A stretch of DNA of 64,000 nucleotides from Klebsormidium nitens (taxonomy: Eukaryota; Streptophyta; Klebsormidiophyceae; Klebsormidiales; Klebsormidiaceae). The position numbers and the translations under genes were made by a program. Of the stretch, positions 39,613 to 51,386 are shown piece after piece; the first letter of the stretch is position 1, and each line of letters opens with the position of its first letter. Location of the stretch: assembly GCA_000708835.1 (NCBI GenBank), contig DF237208.1, forward strand, positions 1-64,000, read 5' to 3'. The notes beneath the pieces were generated by a model. It saw only the letters and a program-made list of their open reading frames with translations. It had not been told where the DNA came from and made no database searches.

Positions 39613-41330
39613 AAGTCGTTAAAGGGCGTTTACTTGACTGAGAGTGCTCCCTTCCTTTGCAATCATAAGAGGCGGGCTCAAAGAGACTTCTAAGGGCCCC
39701 ACGCTCAATGCCTGAAAAGATCGTCCAGCGCAACAGGTTTGTGGGTTTGAGAACGTGAGTCAAACCTGAAAGCGGCCGGGCCCCAACCAGTGACGGTCAG
39801 ATGAAAGGACAGACTGTGCGCCGGTTCTCTAATTGACCGCTATATTTCAAGCGGACAGTCGTCATGACATGAGTCTTTGCCCCCTGGATACTGGGTTCTG
39901 CATCTTTAGCTCGGCTAGCTTGGGCATGTCAATGGATAGATCAAGGTAGTAGACATGCATTCCTTTCGTGCTTTGGGTAGGAAAGACGCCTTGTGACCTT
40001 TTGACTGGACATCGTGTACTTGATCTATTACGAGCGTCAGATTCTTACTTTAATTCGAAAGAGCGCGCGACTGCCGAAAACATCTGGGAATTTCTGCTGC
40101 CACGGCGCACTCATGAGCGGATACAGTGAAGAGCAAAAGTTGCACAACTTATCCATTTCAAAGTCTCCTAAGTGAGCTTCGTGATTTTGGATCATCACCA
40201 TGACACAGAGGATACCAAAAGGGCCGTCCAAGCCACGGTTGGCAAGCAAGCAAACGGTGATGAGTTCCGACACTTAGTTTTGCACGAAAAAGGAGGGGCA
40301 GGCTTAAGAAGCGATCGAGCTAGCTTGGAATCTTTGAGGGAGGGCCGCTTAGGGCTTCAGCTTGCCCGCTCAGGGCTTCAGCTTGCAAGCTTCGGAGCCC
40401 CGTAACTTTTAACGGATTGGAAACATTCATGCAGTCAAAGTTCACATGCCACATCGAGCTCCAGGTCGTTCCCAGTTGGCATTTATGGTGCCAGCTTATG
40501 GTGCGCAGTTATAGGCCACCGCGAACGTGGGCTCTGAGGGTGCATGTACCTAGACATTAATGCAGAAGGAATGATCTCACGCGCGGCAAGCAATCCGGCT
40601 GCGGATCGGTTCCCAGCAGCTCAGTGCATGCATGTGCCATGCTTGATGGCAGGCCATTGTGTGGCCGGGCGCCCAGTATGTCGGACACGTTATCTAGCGC
40701 ATTACTATACACTCGCACGTACCATCGTCTCCAGAAATTGCATGGCAGTACACCAATGGTGGGCAACGCATTGGGCGTCGGATCTGCAGCGTCAACGCTG
40801 CACGAAGTGCGCCGGCTCTGCACGCGGAGTTCGAACTCGCTCGCACGATTAAAATGCAACCGTTTTGCCCGAACAAGTATACTCCCAATTGAACGACACG
40901 ATTGCAATGAATAGGCCGCTACTCCAGAAATTGAGGTTGACGGCATTGCCTTATATGCCTTATCCACCGGGAATCTGCGGTGGATCCTGTCATCACATGT
41001 TGCAATGACGGTCAGCCGTCATTTAACATGTGACCTGGGCAGGTGTAGGAACTATACACGAGGTCAACGCAACATTAGCAAGGCCAGATCGTGCTATGCC
41101 TTATTGCAGAGTTCTCCAGTGCAAGAGTGCGCCGTAAAATCCGGGTCCACAATGCCGCCAACTACCTAGTCCAAAATCACAAGTTAGGAGAAGCTTGCCG
41201 TTGCCTTTTGAGAAATGAATGCTCCTCAGCACCTGACACATTGCAAAATTTCAAACACCAGCCTTGCGGCATCCTGTTCATCGATCGGATATATACAAGC
41301 AGTCGTCAGTAGGCTCAGTGGCTTCTCACG
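39613..41330. other. Intergenic, F-box LRR / Bet1
   Basis: No supported exon. It contains a short duplication (GGGCTTCAGCTTGC at about 40352 and 40373) and a long hairpin at 40989-41034. Confidence 0.35.
40989..41034. repeat. 46-bp imperfect palindrome (hairpin)
   Basis: GTCATCACATGTTGCAATGA followed by CGGTCAGCCGTCATTT and AACATGTGAC folds back on itself. Arms read GTCA(TC)ACATGTT-AATGACGG and its complement with a two- to four-base loop and a few mismatches. It could be a small inverted-repeat element or a cruciform-forming site. Confidence 0.7.
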
Positions 41331-43896
41331 TCATCTCCTGAGAAAGTAGATAAGCAGGAATATTGCAACACAAGAAGCTACGATGTAGAATATTTGCCGG
41401 CCGGACTTCGTTTGAAAAACCTGCAACGAAGGAGTAAGAACCGTCAACTTAATAGTGATGGTGCTAACAAACTACCAGCTCCCCTGTCGTTTGAAGTCAT
41501 ATCCGACTCTCATGATAATAACCCAAAAGCAATCCTTGCTGGCGGAGAACCAAAGAACTGCAGTGCTGCAATCGCCGGAGCCCTCGGAAAACGTGTCTCA
41601 TTGAGCAGTGCCGTAAAAGGAACGCCTTTTACGGCACCCAACAAAGCTGGTGAAGACAAAATGGAGGCACGTACCTTCGTCATGCGGTCTACCGTCCCAG
41701 ACAGCATGCCACGTGCGCCATCCATGTTTCTTCCCTGTGAAACCGAGCACCCCATGAGCATCAGTTCGCAGTTCGGGCATTTGATTTCTTCCTCCAGAGC
41801 TTTTCATCCGTAATATGGAGAAAAACCCCTCCAACTAAAAGCATTTCTCTGCGATATTGGTTCTTATCTGACGAGCTCGTTCGTCCGGGGAGACTCACAA
41901 TCATTCTATGATCCGAGGGCGGCCTGCTTATTTCGGACACCATAAGCGTGGTTTATTTTCCAACAAATGACGAGCAACGATCCTTGCAGTATGCAGAGAG
42001 GAAGGTGGACGCTGATTGTCCATTTGCAATGGATGATCCGGGGTTTCCATTCTTTTTGAAGAGTCTGCTGGGTCCTTCAATATTTGAGGGAGGACTCGGA
42101 AATTTGAATGATAGACCACGTTCAGTCCAGAAGCAGAGGCTGGCTGAAATAGATAGAGCCCAGCGCTGAACGGGTCTGTGGGCCATACGATTCCAAGACA
42201 TGCATTCCACAGGAAACTCGGTACGCTGAGCTGCAGTGACCTAGCTGTAAACTTCGGACCGCTAGGATGGATGGTATTACGTTTTGTGGCCCTCTCATTT
42301 GGACTCACTCAAGCGTCCTCATAGAGATCCGGACAGCCTGGCTGCACAGAAGCTCATGCAAAGACAGACAAAGCGTCCTGATCCCGACCGGCACACACCA
42401 ATTGATATTGAGTCATTCAATTGTTCCTGAGTGTTCTCCGTTTTTAAATCTGCGAGCAGGGGCCTAACATTCGTGGCGGCCATGTTGTTGAAAATTTGTT
42501 ACAACTACAAAGCCGACCTTCCAAGTGAGTCCTGAAGAGGTACTCACCATTTGGTCTAAGAGCGAATGGTGCGACTCGGCCTCGCTGTGTATGTCTGTTG
42601 TAATCTGCAGGCACCACGGACGAGGTCTGAGGGCTGGAACAACATGCTAACAATGAACCGTAGCGCAGCAGTAAACAAGAGCACGACCGCACCTCCGAGC
42701 AAATGGATCGTAAGTCGGATATTGACAGACTGGCCCAATGAAAGGAAATGAACCCAAAATAAAATCATGGGCTCTAAAGATTGGTCAAAGAGCATGTTGG
42801 CATCAAGAAGATTGCTGGCTGCAAGTAATGTCAAGATCCGTTGGCCATGCCACGCTTCCGGAGCTGAAACATCAGACTGCAATGAAGCGCTGATGTAATG
42901 TTCAGCCGACAGCGTAAACACAAGTTTTCTCAAAAGGGCATGCTGACATTGAGGGCGGGTAGACGTATGTATGGTCACAGGATGCGCTACTTCTTGAAAG
43001 GACTCTTTTGCACAAGGGCAACGAGCAGAAGACTATCTCAGGAGATAGAGACATAAGATAGAATCCAAAAACCATCTGAGGGCACATGAAGGCCTTTGCT
43101 GCGGGGATGTCCCCAAACCACGACGCGACGAGAGACAGCCACAAAAACGTCTACCCTGTTCCTAACGGACCGCGCAGCCCAATCCTGGGCTATACATATA
43201 GGTAGGCTCCTCGAAGCACAGCCTGCAATCCTCTGAGAATTGGTGAAACCACTTTGCTATGCTGATTCCTCCCCTTGTCCTGACTCACCCTCTTCAGGAT
43301 GCTGACCCGGTCCGCCAGCGTGTCCAAACCCCTCTCATTCTCCTGCTCTGCTATTTCCGATGTGCTGAAGCTTGTTCCTGCCCGCAAGCCACCCTCTTCA
43401 AGGCCATCGAACAGAGCAGCTCGCGCATTACCTCCTCGGGTGGTGTCGCTGCACAAAACACACACTTTTGTTGCTAGAAGATAGTCGCTCCTAATCAAGC
43501 AATGGTCAATCTGTTTCATCATCTCCCAACTTTTGAAACATAGAATTTGACTGAGTGGTTACACTCTTCTGAGCACCTTCATCTTTCACAGCTAAAAATG
43601 AAACCCTAAACTTGAAAATTGGCAAATTAAACTCCGCACTTTTTAGCACCATACAGATGCCATCAATGAGCTCTGACGACTCACAGCGATACCCCTTGCG
43701 TCCAGCTACTTTGTTTCCCGAATATGTCCCACCAGATTGGGGAAAGTTTCTGAAGAGCAAGTGCCTTCAGAGACACAGCATGGCAAAAATCATTCCAATG
43801 CGCACGTCCTCAGGGATCCTCTCGCTCGTTCAAAGGGAAAATGATGCAAGGAGGAATAGACCAGTAGCTCCGCACTCACCGCTTCCCAAGATTCAT
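41331..43896 (-). CDS. BET11: Bet1-like SNARE (plant BET11/BS14a type)
   Basis: Five minus-strand exons, 43880-43896, 43289-43448, 42548-42604, 41675-41734 and 41331-41420, join in phase to 127 aa, near the ~122 aa of plant homologues. The N-terminus is MNLGKRDTTRGGN, with only 17 nt in exon 1, followed by the diagnostic ALFDGLEEGGLRAG. The SNARE helix runs through EIAEQENERGLDTLADRV, DIHSEAESHHSLLDQM and MDGARGMLSGTVDRM. A C-terminal anchor follows (IFYIVASCVAIFLLIYFLRR). It is a family Qc-type SNARE for ER-Golgi vesicle fusion, tail-anchored with the bulk in the cytosol. Two introns exceed 650 bp, and other frames inside them (for example 42556-42978) are not part of the product. The tiny exon 1 is inferred from phase and the conserved MN start. 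Confidence 0.9.
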
Positions 43897-45595
43897 ATTC
43901 CGCCCGCCCGCCAGCACAGAGGGTTCAACTGCTGCGGCGTCCTCGCTTTCCTTCTTAAGGTGCTTGGAGGATGACAGCATGAAGGATAGCAAGGGGGGAC
44001 GCTCGAAGCTGCGGCTTAGCGCCTTCTATGGCTCCCTGAAAGCATAAGATTAAATGTTGAACCTATCCTTGAACTGACTCGTGAGTGTTGCGGCATCGGA
44101 TGATAAGCAAGTCGTTCCAAATTTCTCGCCCTCTCTCGTTGCCTAACTCGTGCCAGCAAAACTCGGCTCGCTCGTCGACCGCCAACCATTTAATGACCAA
44201 TTATTGAAAAGCGCTCGGGGAATCCAGAAATTCACTGCCGAGAATCGAGCCTCGATGACAGTACACAACTGCAATATGGTGACTCAATCTGAATATGACT
44301 CTAAAGAATAGGTACGCTGCCCCAAATTGTGGACTAAGGGCATATGCAGGTTTTTGGGATGTTCGCGACGAGCAGTCCTGAAAATCATAGATACGTGTAG
44401 TACTCCTGATTGGCTGCCGGCAGCAGCTTTATAGCACGCAGCAAGAGCTGCATAAAGAGCAACGTCATCATGCAACCTTAGTACGCGTGCTTCTTTTGCC
44501 GATGCAATCTCGTCGTTGAGTCAGCTGTTGCTGTGCATTGTTAGATATTGGCAAAGAGCGAGGTCTCTAAATTAACCCCGTGTGTGGTCGACGCTTATCC
44601 ACCCTTGAAACTCTTTCTTTACTGAGGCTTGGGGCGCCCAAGCAGAACTGCAAGTACAATCGAAACTGCAAAAGCAAGTAATGTAGTTCACCTTGAACGA
44701 AACTGAAACTTGACGCACAACCTTATGATGGTTCTCTGCGGTGACGACCTCTTTTCCTCTTTCATCGATATATGCTGGTCGCGAGAGAGAGTCCTCGCTA
44801 CGCAGGCTGTGAGGCTGTCATCACCGGCTCCTGGGTTGGGGCTACGACTCTACTTGTTATAGGCAACCGGCTTGTCCGGCTCGGTAGCACCAATCAAGGC
44901 CCCCGAGTCTTCTTACAGTATTCATAAGCTCTCAGGCTCAGGCTTTCTTCTGAACTCGGCAGCGACCGGGAAATTCTTGACTGAGCTCTACGGGTGGCGT
45001 TTAGTCGATGCCGTTCTCCGCTCAGCTTTTAGGCGTATTAAGCGGACACGTAGCTTGGAGTCAAACCCCGGCAGTGAGAGGTGCGTGGACTCGAGCTGGT
45101 CACATCAAAGTGGTTTCCAAAAGGTGTCTCCAATCATATGGCAGGTCGTTAAAGCAGGGCCCCGAAAAAGACGTGCTTCAGTCAGAAGTTGACGTGACTG
45201 GCCGCTTGCAAGTCTATCTTTGCTTCTCAGGACTCATGCTGACTGAATGCTAATTCTGCAATGGCAACATGGAGCCCCCTACGCAATGACAACATGGAAT
45301 CTCGCTTAACAGGCTAGAAGGGGTCTCATTTTACATTGAGGTCCTGTCAAAAGTTGGGACCTTAGCGAAAGAGCATAGCTGAGAGCCCCCTCTTGACTGG
45401 CTGCAATGTGAGAAGCTCCTTTCCGTCCAGTACATGGGCCGTATTGAGAAGTGCGGTCGCCTTCTAGAAAAGCCATTCCTTAGGTCTTCAAAGAGTTTCC
45501 CTCCTTCAAGGAAATTGAGAATGTGAGAACAGTGTGCTAGTCTGCGTTTGAAGCATTCCTCCCAAAAAGATCAGGTAAAAGTAAACAAGAAGAAG
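43897..45595. other. Divergent intergenic, Bet1 / Cys-rich protein A
   Basis: The region should hold both promoters. A 106-residue frame at 44872-45192 starts only at TTG and has no recognised domain. Nothing else is supported. Confidence 0.35.
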
Positions 45596-47185
45596 ATGGA
45601 AGATGACGGTATCGACGGTAAAGTGCATTTTGCGTGTCTGCTTGGGTGCCTCCTCTTAGTGGGCACACAGTACTACGTCCTTGAGACGGTGCGTGATCAT
45701 CGAAGTCACACTCACTTCTCCGAAAACAGCAGCACCATTGACAGTGACATTCTTCCCGAACAAAACGCATCAGACGCAGTCATAGACGTACCAGCCAAAA
45801 GTATGTCGGTCCCGGCGCGGTGCGAACCGGGCGATACGGAAGTCCCAGACGCGTCGCCAGAAGAATGTGTCTTGGCTTGCCAACAAGACGAGACGTGCGC
45901 TGTTCCCCTTTTCCAGAGAGCGGAACATGCAACCAGCGAAGTTAGGCTGGGGATATGTTGCCTGGTAAAGTTGGAGTCTCCAGCTGTTGGGGAAGAAAGT
46001 TGGGTAAGGACAGCTGGCAGGTGGAAATTACGCGGGGGGGTGCGGAACGATGGCGAGAGGTAAGCTGCTAAAGATGGGTGAATGCATTACATGCATTGTC
46101 AACCAGATTCATTTCTAGCATAGGAAGGTTCGCGCCAGAACAGAGCTCAATAACCTGTCCAAGTTCACCAGCGCTCAACCAGTTTGCTCCGGTAGAAGGG
46201 CAGCTAACCATTGCCTAACCAGGCTTGGTTGGGTGTGCTTTTACCATGTAACTTAGGAAGGGACAGTCGTGCTGGCGTTGTGCTGATACGGCCTGTGCTG
46301 TTCTTGTCCCGTGTTGGTAGGAAACGATTGGTAACTGCGAATTGATGGAAGGGGGCAAAAGGGGGGAGTTTTGAGAGGTGTAGGTTCAGTGGGCTGTTGA
46401 CAGACAACGTCACTTTTGGATGCGTCCCTTGATTGCTCGCTTTGATTTCCACTGTGCGTCCTGGTCATGTCAAAAAGACGGGGTTGCTTATTCTGCTAGG
46501 GGATACATCGGTTCTTATGCTTCTTTCCACTTGCTCAGTAGGTTTCGGTGTAATCGTGATCGATAATAAGCAACATTGTCACCACACACCAGCTGGTTCC
46601 TCCAGAAGGGACTCGATTCGAAGGAGAACCGCTCTTGCACAATCAAATGACCGCTTCACTTTTCCTCTCCTCTATTTTGACAGCAACTTTTGCCTTCTCC
46701 GTCAAGCTCCTTTCAAGACAAATCAGGAACTAATGACCAATACTTTGAACGGCTATTCGGTCCATTCTTCTTTGAAGAACGCTCTTGCGTCAACAGCTAG
46801 AGAACGTTTGCTGACACGGGCCCTTATCACCGAAAGCAAACATGTCCACTCTGCAGCCTTCAAGTCATACCCGTTGATTCCTTGTCTGCTCAGGATGGGA
46901 CGCCAAGTATCCGACCCAGAGAGGATCAGCGCTTGAGAGGCGCCAGCGTGGCTGCCATGTAATTTGCGGACTGGCAAAGCCGACTGCTCATCCGCGCCTC
47001 ACGTCAGCAATGACATCATCATCACAGAGAGCTCCTGCGCAGGACCTGGTCAGATGTATATATACGCAGCCGGCTATTGCTCCTGCCCGCCAACGTATTA
47101 CTGGGCTGTGCGAACGCGTATCGTCGTGTACGGCCTCGTATGGAAGCTCCAGCGGGACGTGCAGGACGTGAAACAATGGGATTGA
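45596..47185 (+). pseudogene. Cys-rich membrane protein A, degenerate paralogue of the 48.6-kb gene
   Basis: Exon 1 (45596-45964, 123 aa) has an acidic start (MEDDGIDGK), a transmembrane segment (~10-30, HFACLLGCLLLVGTQYYVL) and an extracytoplasmic part with RC-x14-C-x3-C-x5-C and a late CC before a GTAAAG donor. The matching gene at 48,611 has the same order, the same 14-residue Cys spacing and an intron at the same point after CC. A second exon-like stretch (about 46,940-47,185) reads ADCSSAPHVSNDIIITESSC and GYCSC, matching DDCRVVPDVSN...YCSC of the paralogue. It then diverges and stops at 47183 without the C-terminal membrane helix, and no good acceptor precedes it. It is either a decaying copy or a divergent shorter form. 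No function is recognised. Confidence 0.55.
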
Positions 47186-48610
47186 GTAGTTCAGTAGATG
47201 GGAAGGTTTGGTTTTGGCGTGCTTAGGTATACGAGCTGGAAAAGGGTGGTCCGATTGAGAAGGTGATCAGGGGTGATAACCAAAGCGTCATACTAGAGTC
47301 TAAAATTTAAGTCCTGTCTACTATAGCTTTTGGAGTAGAGGAAGTTTTAGGCTCCGTTGGATCCAGGGGTGAAGGACATTTGTGTTGTTCTAGTCAAGGC
47401 TTCGTAGCACGCAAAGAAGGAATTCAAATGGGTCGTAACAGTGAATGATCGCCGGATATAGCAGAGAACATTTCTTTACCGGCCAAAGTTGAGTCTTTCA
47501 AGTTGCGTCTGAAGATATGCCAGGGACACACATTGTCCATGCAGCGGTTGCGCGCATTCTGGAGTCCTATAAAGAGAGCTGTTTGTAATAACTAAATAGT
47601 TCATTTGGGGCCGTCAAAAGGTTGGCCCATATACTACGCCAGGTTATATGCGCATGCTTGAAACGCTCTCCTAAGTGGGCAGCTCGTGGCACTATTGCGA
47701 AAATGGAGCCGCCAAGCGGGGCAATGAGTGTACGCCTGAGATAAGCGGCCCAAAGAGGCACTTGTGGCTGCCATGGCGCGATGGATCCCGTGTGTCCTTA
47801 TGCGAAGTGACTTCCGTTAGTCTTTTGCCAATCTCAATCATTGAGACGAGTTATCACGCAACAGCGCCTTGAAGAACCGTCGCATCACTGTACTCTCGAT
47901 GTCATGTTGACGTAAGCACATTCAAAAGTGAGAAATTAATCGGGCACTCGGGTAGGAGTCGAGATTTCCCCGATCGACGTCCCGTCACCGACATACTCAG
48001 TTCTGTGACCTCTATTGACTCACTGACTTCTAAGCGAAATTATCTCTCGCTCTCCGGGCGTTTCCTGATTTGAATATGATTGCGCAACTGGCTTCTCGTC
48101 ATCAGAACGGGAGTACTGAATCGCTCTGAGACGCTCGCCGGAGCGGGACTGTACCGCAACAATTGACGTGACAGGAACTCTGCTTCAACTTTTCTTTTGA
48201 AGAGTCTCATGCAGCAAAAGCTGTACCGCAGGGTCGTCAATGTAGACTGTTCGAAAGTCAACAGAGGCAGTGCATTGAAAGTTTTCGTGTTGCATAATGA
48301 TAAAGGGCAACCACCTTGACAAACGGTTGCATTCGTACGTGAATTTGAGCGAGCGGAACTGAATGTTCGCAATCAGTTCAGTAGAGCCAGATCTGGAGCA
48401 CCCAGATGTCAAATCAAACATTCAAAATCCACGTGAAACCCGTGGTTTATATGAAGGCTCAGTTTGATACGAAAGGCATGCCCATGGGCACATCGAGGAC
48501 CGGCTTGTAGCAAATGCTTTGTTCAGCGCAACAATCCTAAAATCAGGCTGAGGTGGCGGACCTCCACAAGCTCTAGCAATCAAAAGTAAAGACATCATTC
48601 GACCGAAGCG
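47186..48610. other. Intergenic between the two Cys-rich paralogues
   Basis: No supported exon or RNA gene. Short frames here start at GTG or lack recognisable domains. Confidence 0.35.
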
Positions 48611-50029
48611 ATGGAAGAAGACCGGCCAGCGCTCTTCCCCTTCTTGCTGCTCTGCTTGGCCGTTATCGCAGCGGACGTTCTGTTAGTGATGTCCTTCAAC
48701 CCGCCAAGCTTCAGCAGTCGTGAAGCCCGACAGATCACAGACTCTTTCCAAGATGAACAAACAAAGTTGCTCTCAGATCCGCCAAACGTTGTGGGCGTAG
48801 TTCTGCCCCGGTGCATGGATCAGGCAACCGGGGACGTGCTCCCGTCTCTGAATACTTGCGCCATAGCAGGTTGCGACAGAACAAGGGGATGTGCTGGGTT
48901 TGTGTATCAGGTAACAAAGGAGGTGATCAAAGAAACTGGATCCAGCGAAGCGCCACAGCGGTGCTGTATGGTGAGGGTTTCATGTATACAACGAAAAGAG
49001 GTCGTCAAAGGAGACCGCTTTAGCTTTGAGCTCACTGGTCTCAAAACCCACGTTTTGGAGAACCCATCTTCCGCGTGGTTGCGTATCCTCTTCGCGTTGT
49101 CTCTTACACTTGGCAATCGTGATGATCAAGGGATTGTCTTTGCACCATTGCATTGGTTTCCCGATCGGGCTGTGCTTGAACAATCTTCAAAAGGTCCCTC
49201 GGTCCGACTCCAAAAGAGTCACTTGCTGTTTGTCATTTATTTGATCAGAACTCCTTCCTTAAGCTTGATATTTTGCTGCAAACCTGCCGCAGTGCAAGCC
49301 CAGCCACGGAGTGATTGTTTGGGTCTTGATGCAGATGAGGTGACCGCTCCAAAGCCAATTTAATAGCAATGCGTGAACTTTCTGCACGAGATTCAACGTG
49401 GGTCCCACAAAGTGCTGGCAAATCTGCAAGGTCTGATAAGATCCATGTGTCATCTCCTATTTCAATTCACGATTCTCGATACCTTTTTCCAGATATTAGC
49501 ACCTCCTTTTTCGGCGAAGGAGGCCGAAGGAAAGAAACACGGCCTGAGAAGCAGCCGCCGCGATCTGCGGGGCGGGCGCGCTCTGCTGACGACCGGAGAC
49601 GACTGCCGAGTTGTTCCTGACGTCAGCAACGGCACCGCTACGAGCGGCGCTTGTGCAGCATCGGGGGCGTTTACGCACCCGGGCTGCTGCTCGATCGCCT
49701 GCGTATCCTACGGCTACTCGATCTCGTATTGCTCGTGCACAGCCGCTTATATGACCGAAAACGTCACCTGCGGACGTGGCGGCTCCTTTGTGCCCGCGTG
49801 CTGTCGAAGTGACGATGCGGTCTCTGCTCTCGTTGAAGCTCGGAACCAGGATAACAGAGTCTTCCGATCGTACTTTTCAGAATTGCCGGAGTCCTCGTCG
49901 GATAGAGACGTGACGCGTACCGAGTTGAAGATGACGATCCTGATCGTGGTGATGCAAGGTGCCGTCATAGCGGTAGTGTTGGGAGTTGTCGCCCGAGAGT
50001 TTCTTTCGAATCGAAAGAGGCGGTGCTGA
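48611..50029 (+). CDS. Cys-rich membrane protein B with two membrane helices
   Basis: Two exons, 48611-48970 and 49493-50029, join in phase 0 to 298 aa. An acidic start (MEEDRPALF) is followed by a membrane helix (~9-28, FLLLCLAVIAADVLLVMSF). Next is a Cys-containing region with C-x14-C-x4-C-x5-C, loosely like PAN/Apple modules (TCAIAGCDRTRGCAGFVY), ending RCCM at the donor. Exon 2 adds a second Cys-rich block (DDCRVVPDVSN, HPGCCSIACVSYG, YCSCTAAYM, FVPACCRSDD). A C-terminal helix (~270-290, MTILIVVMQGAVIAVVLGVV) and a basic tail (SNRKRRC) close the protein. An exposed loop between two membrane spans is likely. I do not recognise the family. It is a paralogue of the 45.6-kb gene. Confidence 0.7.
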
Positions 50030-51386
50030 TCCTGTAGTTTCATCGCCATATGCGGGCATCATTGCAATCAAGCTCCCATAATTCTGGTAGCAGTCCAAGT
50101 AGAGCTGTTGCCGTCCAGATTTATACTGAGTTCAGAGTCTTTGCCTTTATAATCCAAATATAAGAAAGGGTACGCATCACAAATGTCGAATTGAATCAAG
50201 GATGTTCCAAATTCGGATACAGAACAGGCTGTGCTCGCCCTTAAGCAGCCACACGTAGCAACATCAGTCAAGCGGCCGCGCGACCGTTGTCAAGAGACAT
50301 ACGTGGGCCGCTTAGCGGTCCAAAGGTTAGTCGGTTTGTTGCCCGCACAGGTTCCTCCATCGTCGAGCTCAGCAGCTCCCCGCATGCAGGTTTAGATATT
50401 GCAAGGATTGCCCGTTTTTGCCTTACCGGCCAAGCTACTGCACCCCGCTTATCACGCAGCGGATGCACTGAACAACCTGGCGAGGGTCGTCTCAACATAC
50501 GCCTGAGTGTGATTGGAGCCACTGCATGGTTGACTCTCGCTTAAGCACGACGCACTCCTGAGTCCTCATTACAGTGACATTGCCGGACTAGGCGGCCGCG
50601 ATCTCGGACATGCATGACAAGATCGGATCAAGTTAATTGGCCGGCCGATATCTGGCGCAGACCACAGTGACATGTGATGCCTATATCTTAACAGGACTTC
50701 CGATCGAAGTTCACATGCATATTGTTCTGTTTTACGATCGACACAATGAACTCAGTCGCGGTAGCCGCTGAGCACGTCAGCTTCATTTTGCATCATTGGC
50801 AGAAGTGCTGTTACATGACGCGTCCCTGGCAGCGCACACCCGCTCGAGGTCCATATAAATTGCGCCGCGTTGTGCAACAACCTATTGAATGATCGCTTTG
50901 CAAATGCAGCATTGACTTATGTCCTCGATTCTTGGTTCAGGGGATGTAAAAACATGCAAAGCCCACAAAGATGTCGAACTCTACAGTCGTCAACTTCCTA
51001 AACCCACAACTTAGACTTGAACCAGCGTTCCGACTTCAGAGAACCAGATTATTATGCCGCACTTTAACATTCGCACTGGATCGCAACGGGCTTGATGCTT
51101 AAAGCAGCTTAAGTTGCACGTCGACAGGGCTATGGTATACTCTGACGACTTTCGAACTGCGGTTGGGTCTGGACGGTTCCGAGAGCTATACCCTCTGGCA
51201 GGATCCGATTTTCCAAACGGGGCCACCAATATGTTCACTCCCGGCAGGCTCCTTCTCTCATGTAAGTCGGAGCCTATGCTAGGTGCAACTCGGTCAAATG
51301 ATCAAAAGATGACATGCGCTTCTCAAGCGCGCACGTCAACACAAACACAGACGTTTCAGCGACTCTACTTCCTTTTTCTCTTTCAC
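50030..51386. other. Convergent intergenic, Cys-rich B / HDS
   Basis: No supported gene. Open frames overlap on both strands at 50268-50544 (an 84-85 residue pair), which reflects lack of stops rather than coding. Confidence 0.35.

Noticed and set aside
42556-42978. 140-aa minus-strand frame with membrane-like segments
   Set aside because: It lies around exon 3 of the Bet1-like gene but in intron sequence and another frame; the Bet1 exons explain the locus fully.
44872-45192. 106-residue plus-strand frame
   Set aside because: It starts only at TTG, has no recognisable domain, and no neighbouring exon extends it.
50268-50544. Overlapping 84-85 residue frames on both strands
   Set aside because: Mirror-image open frames without a domain, splice support or codon signal.
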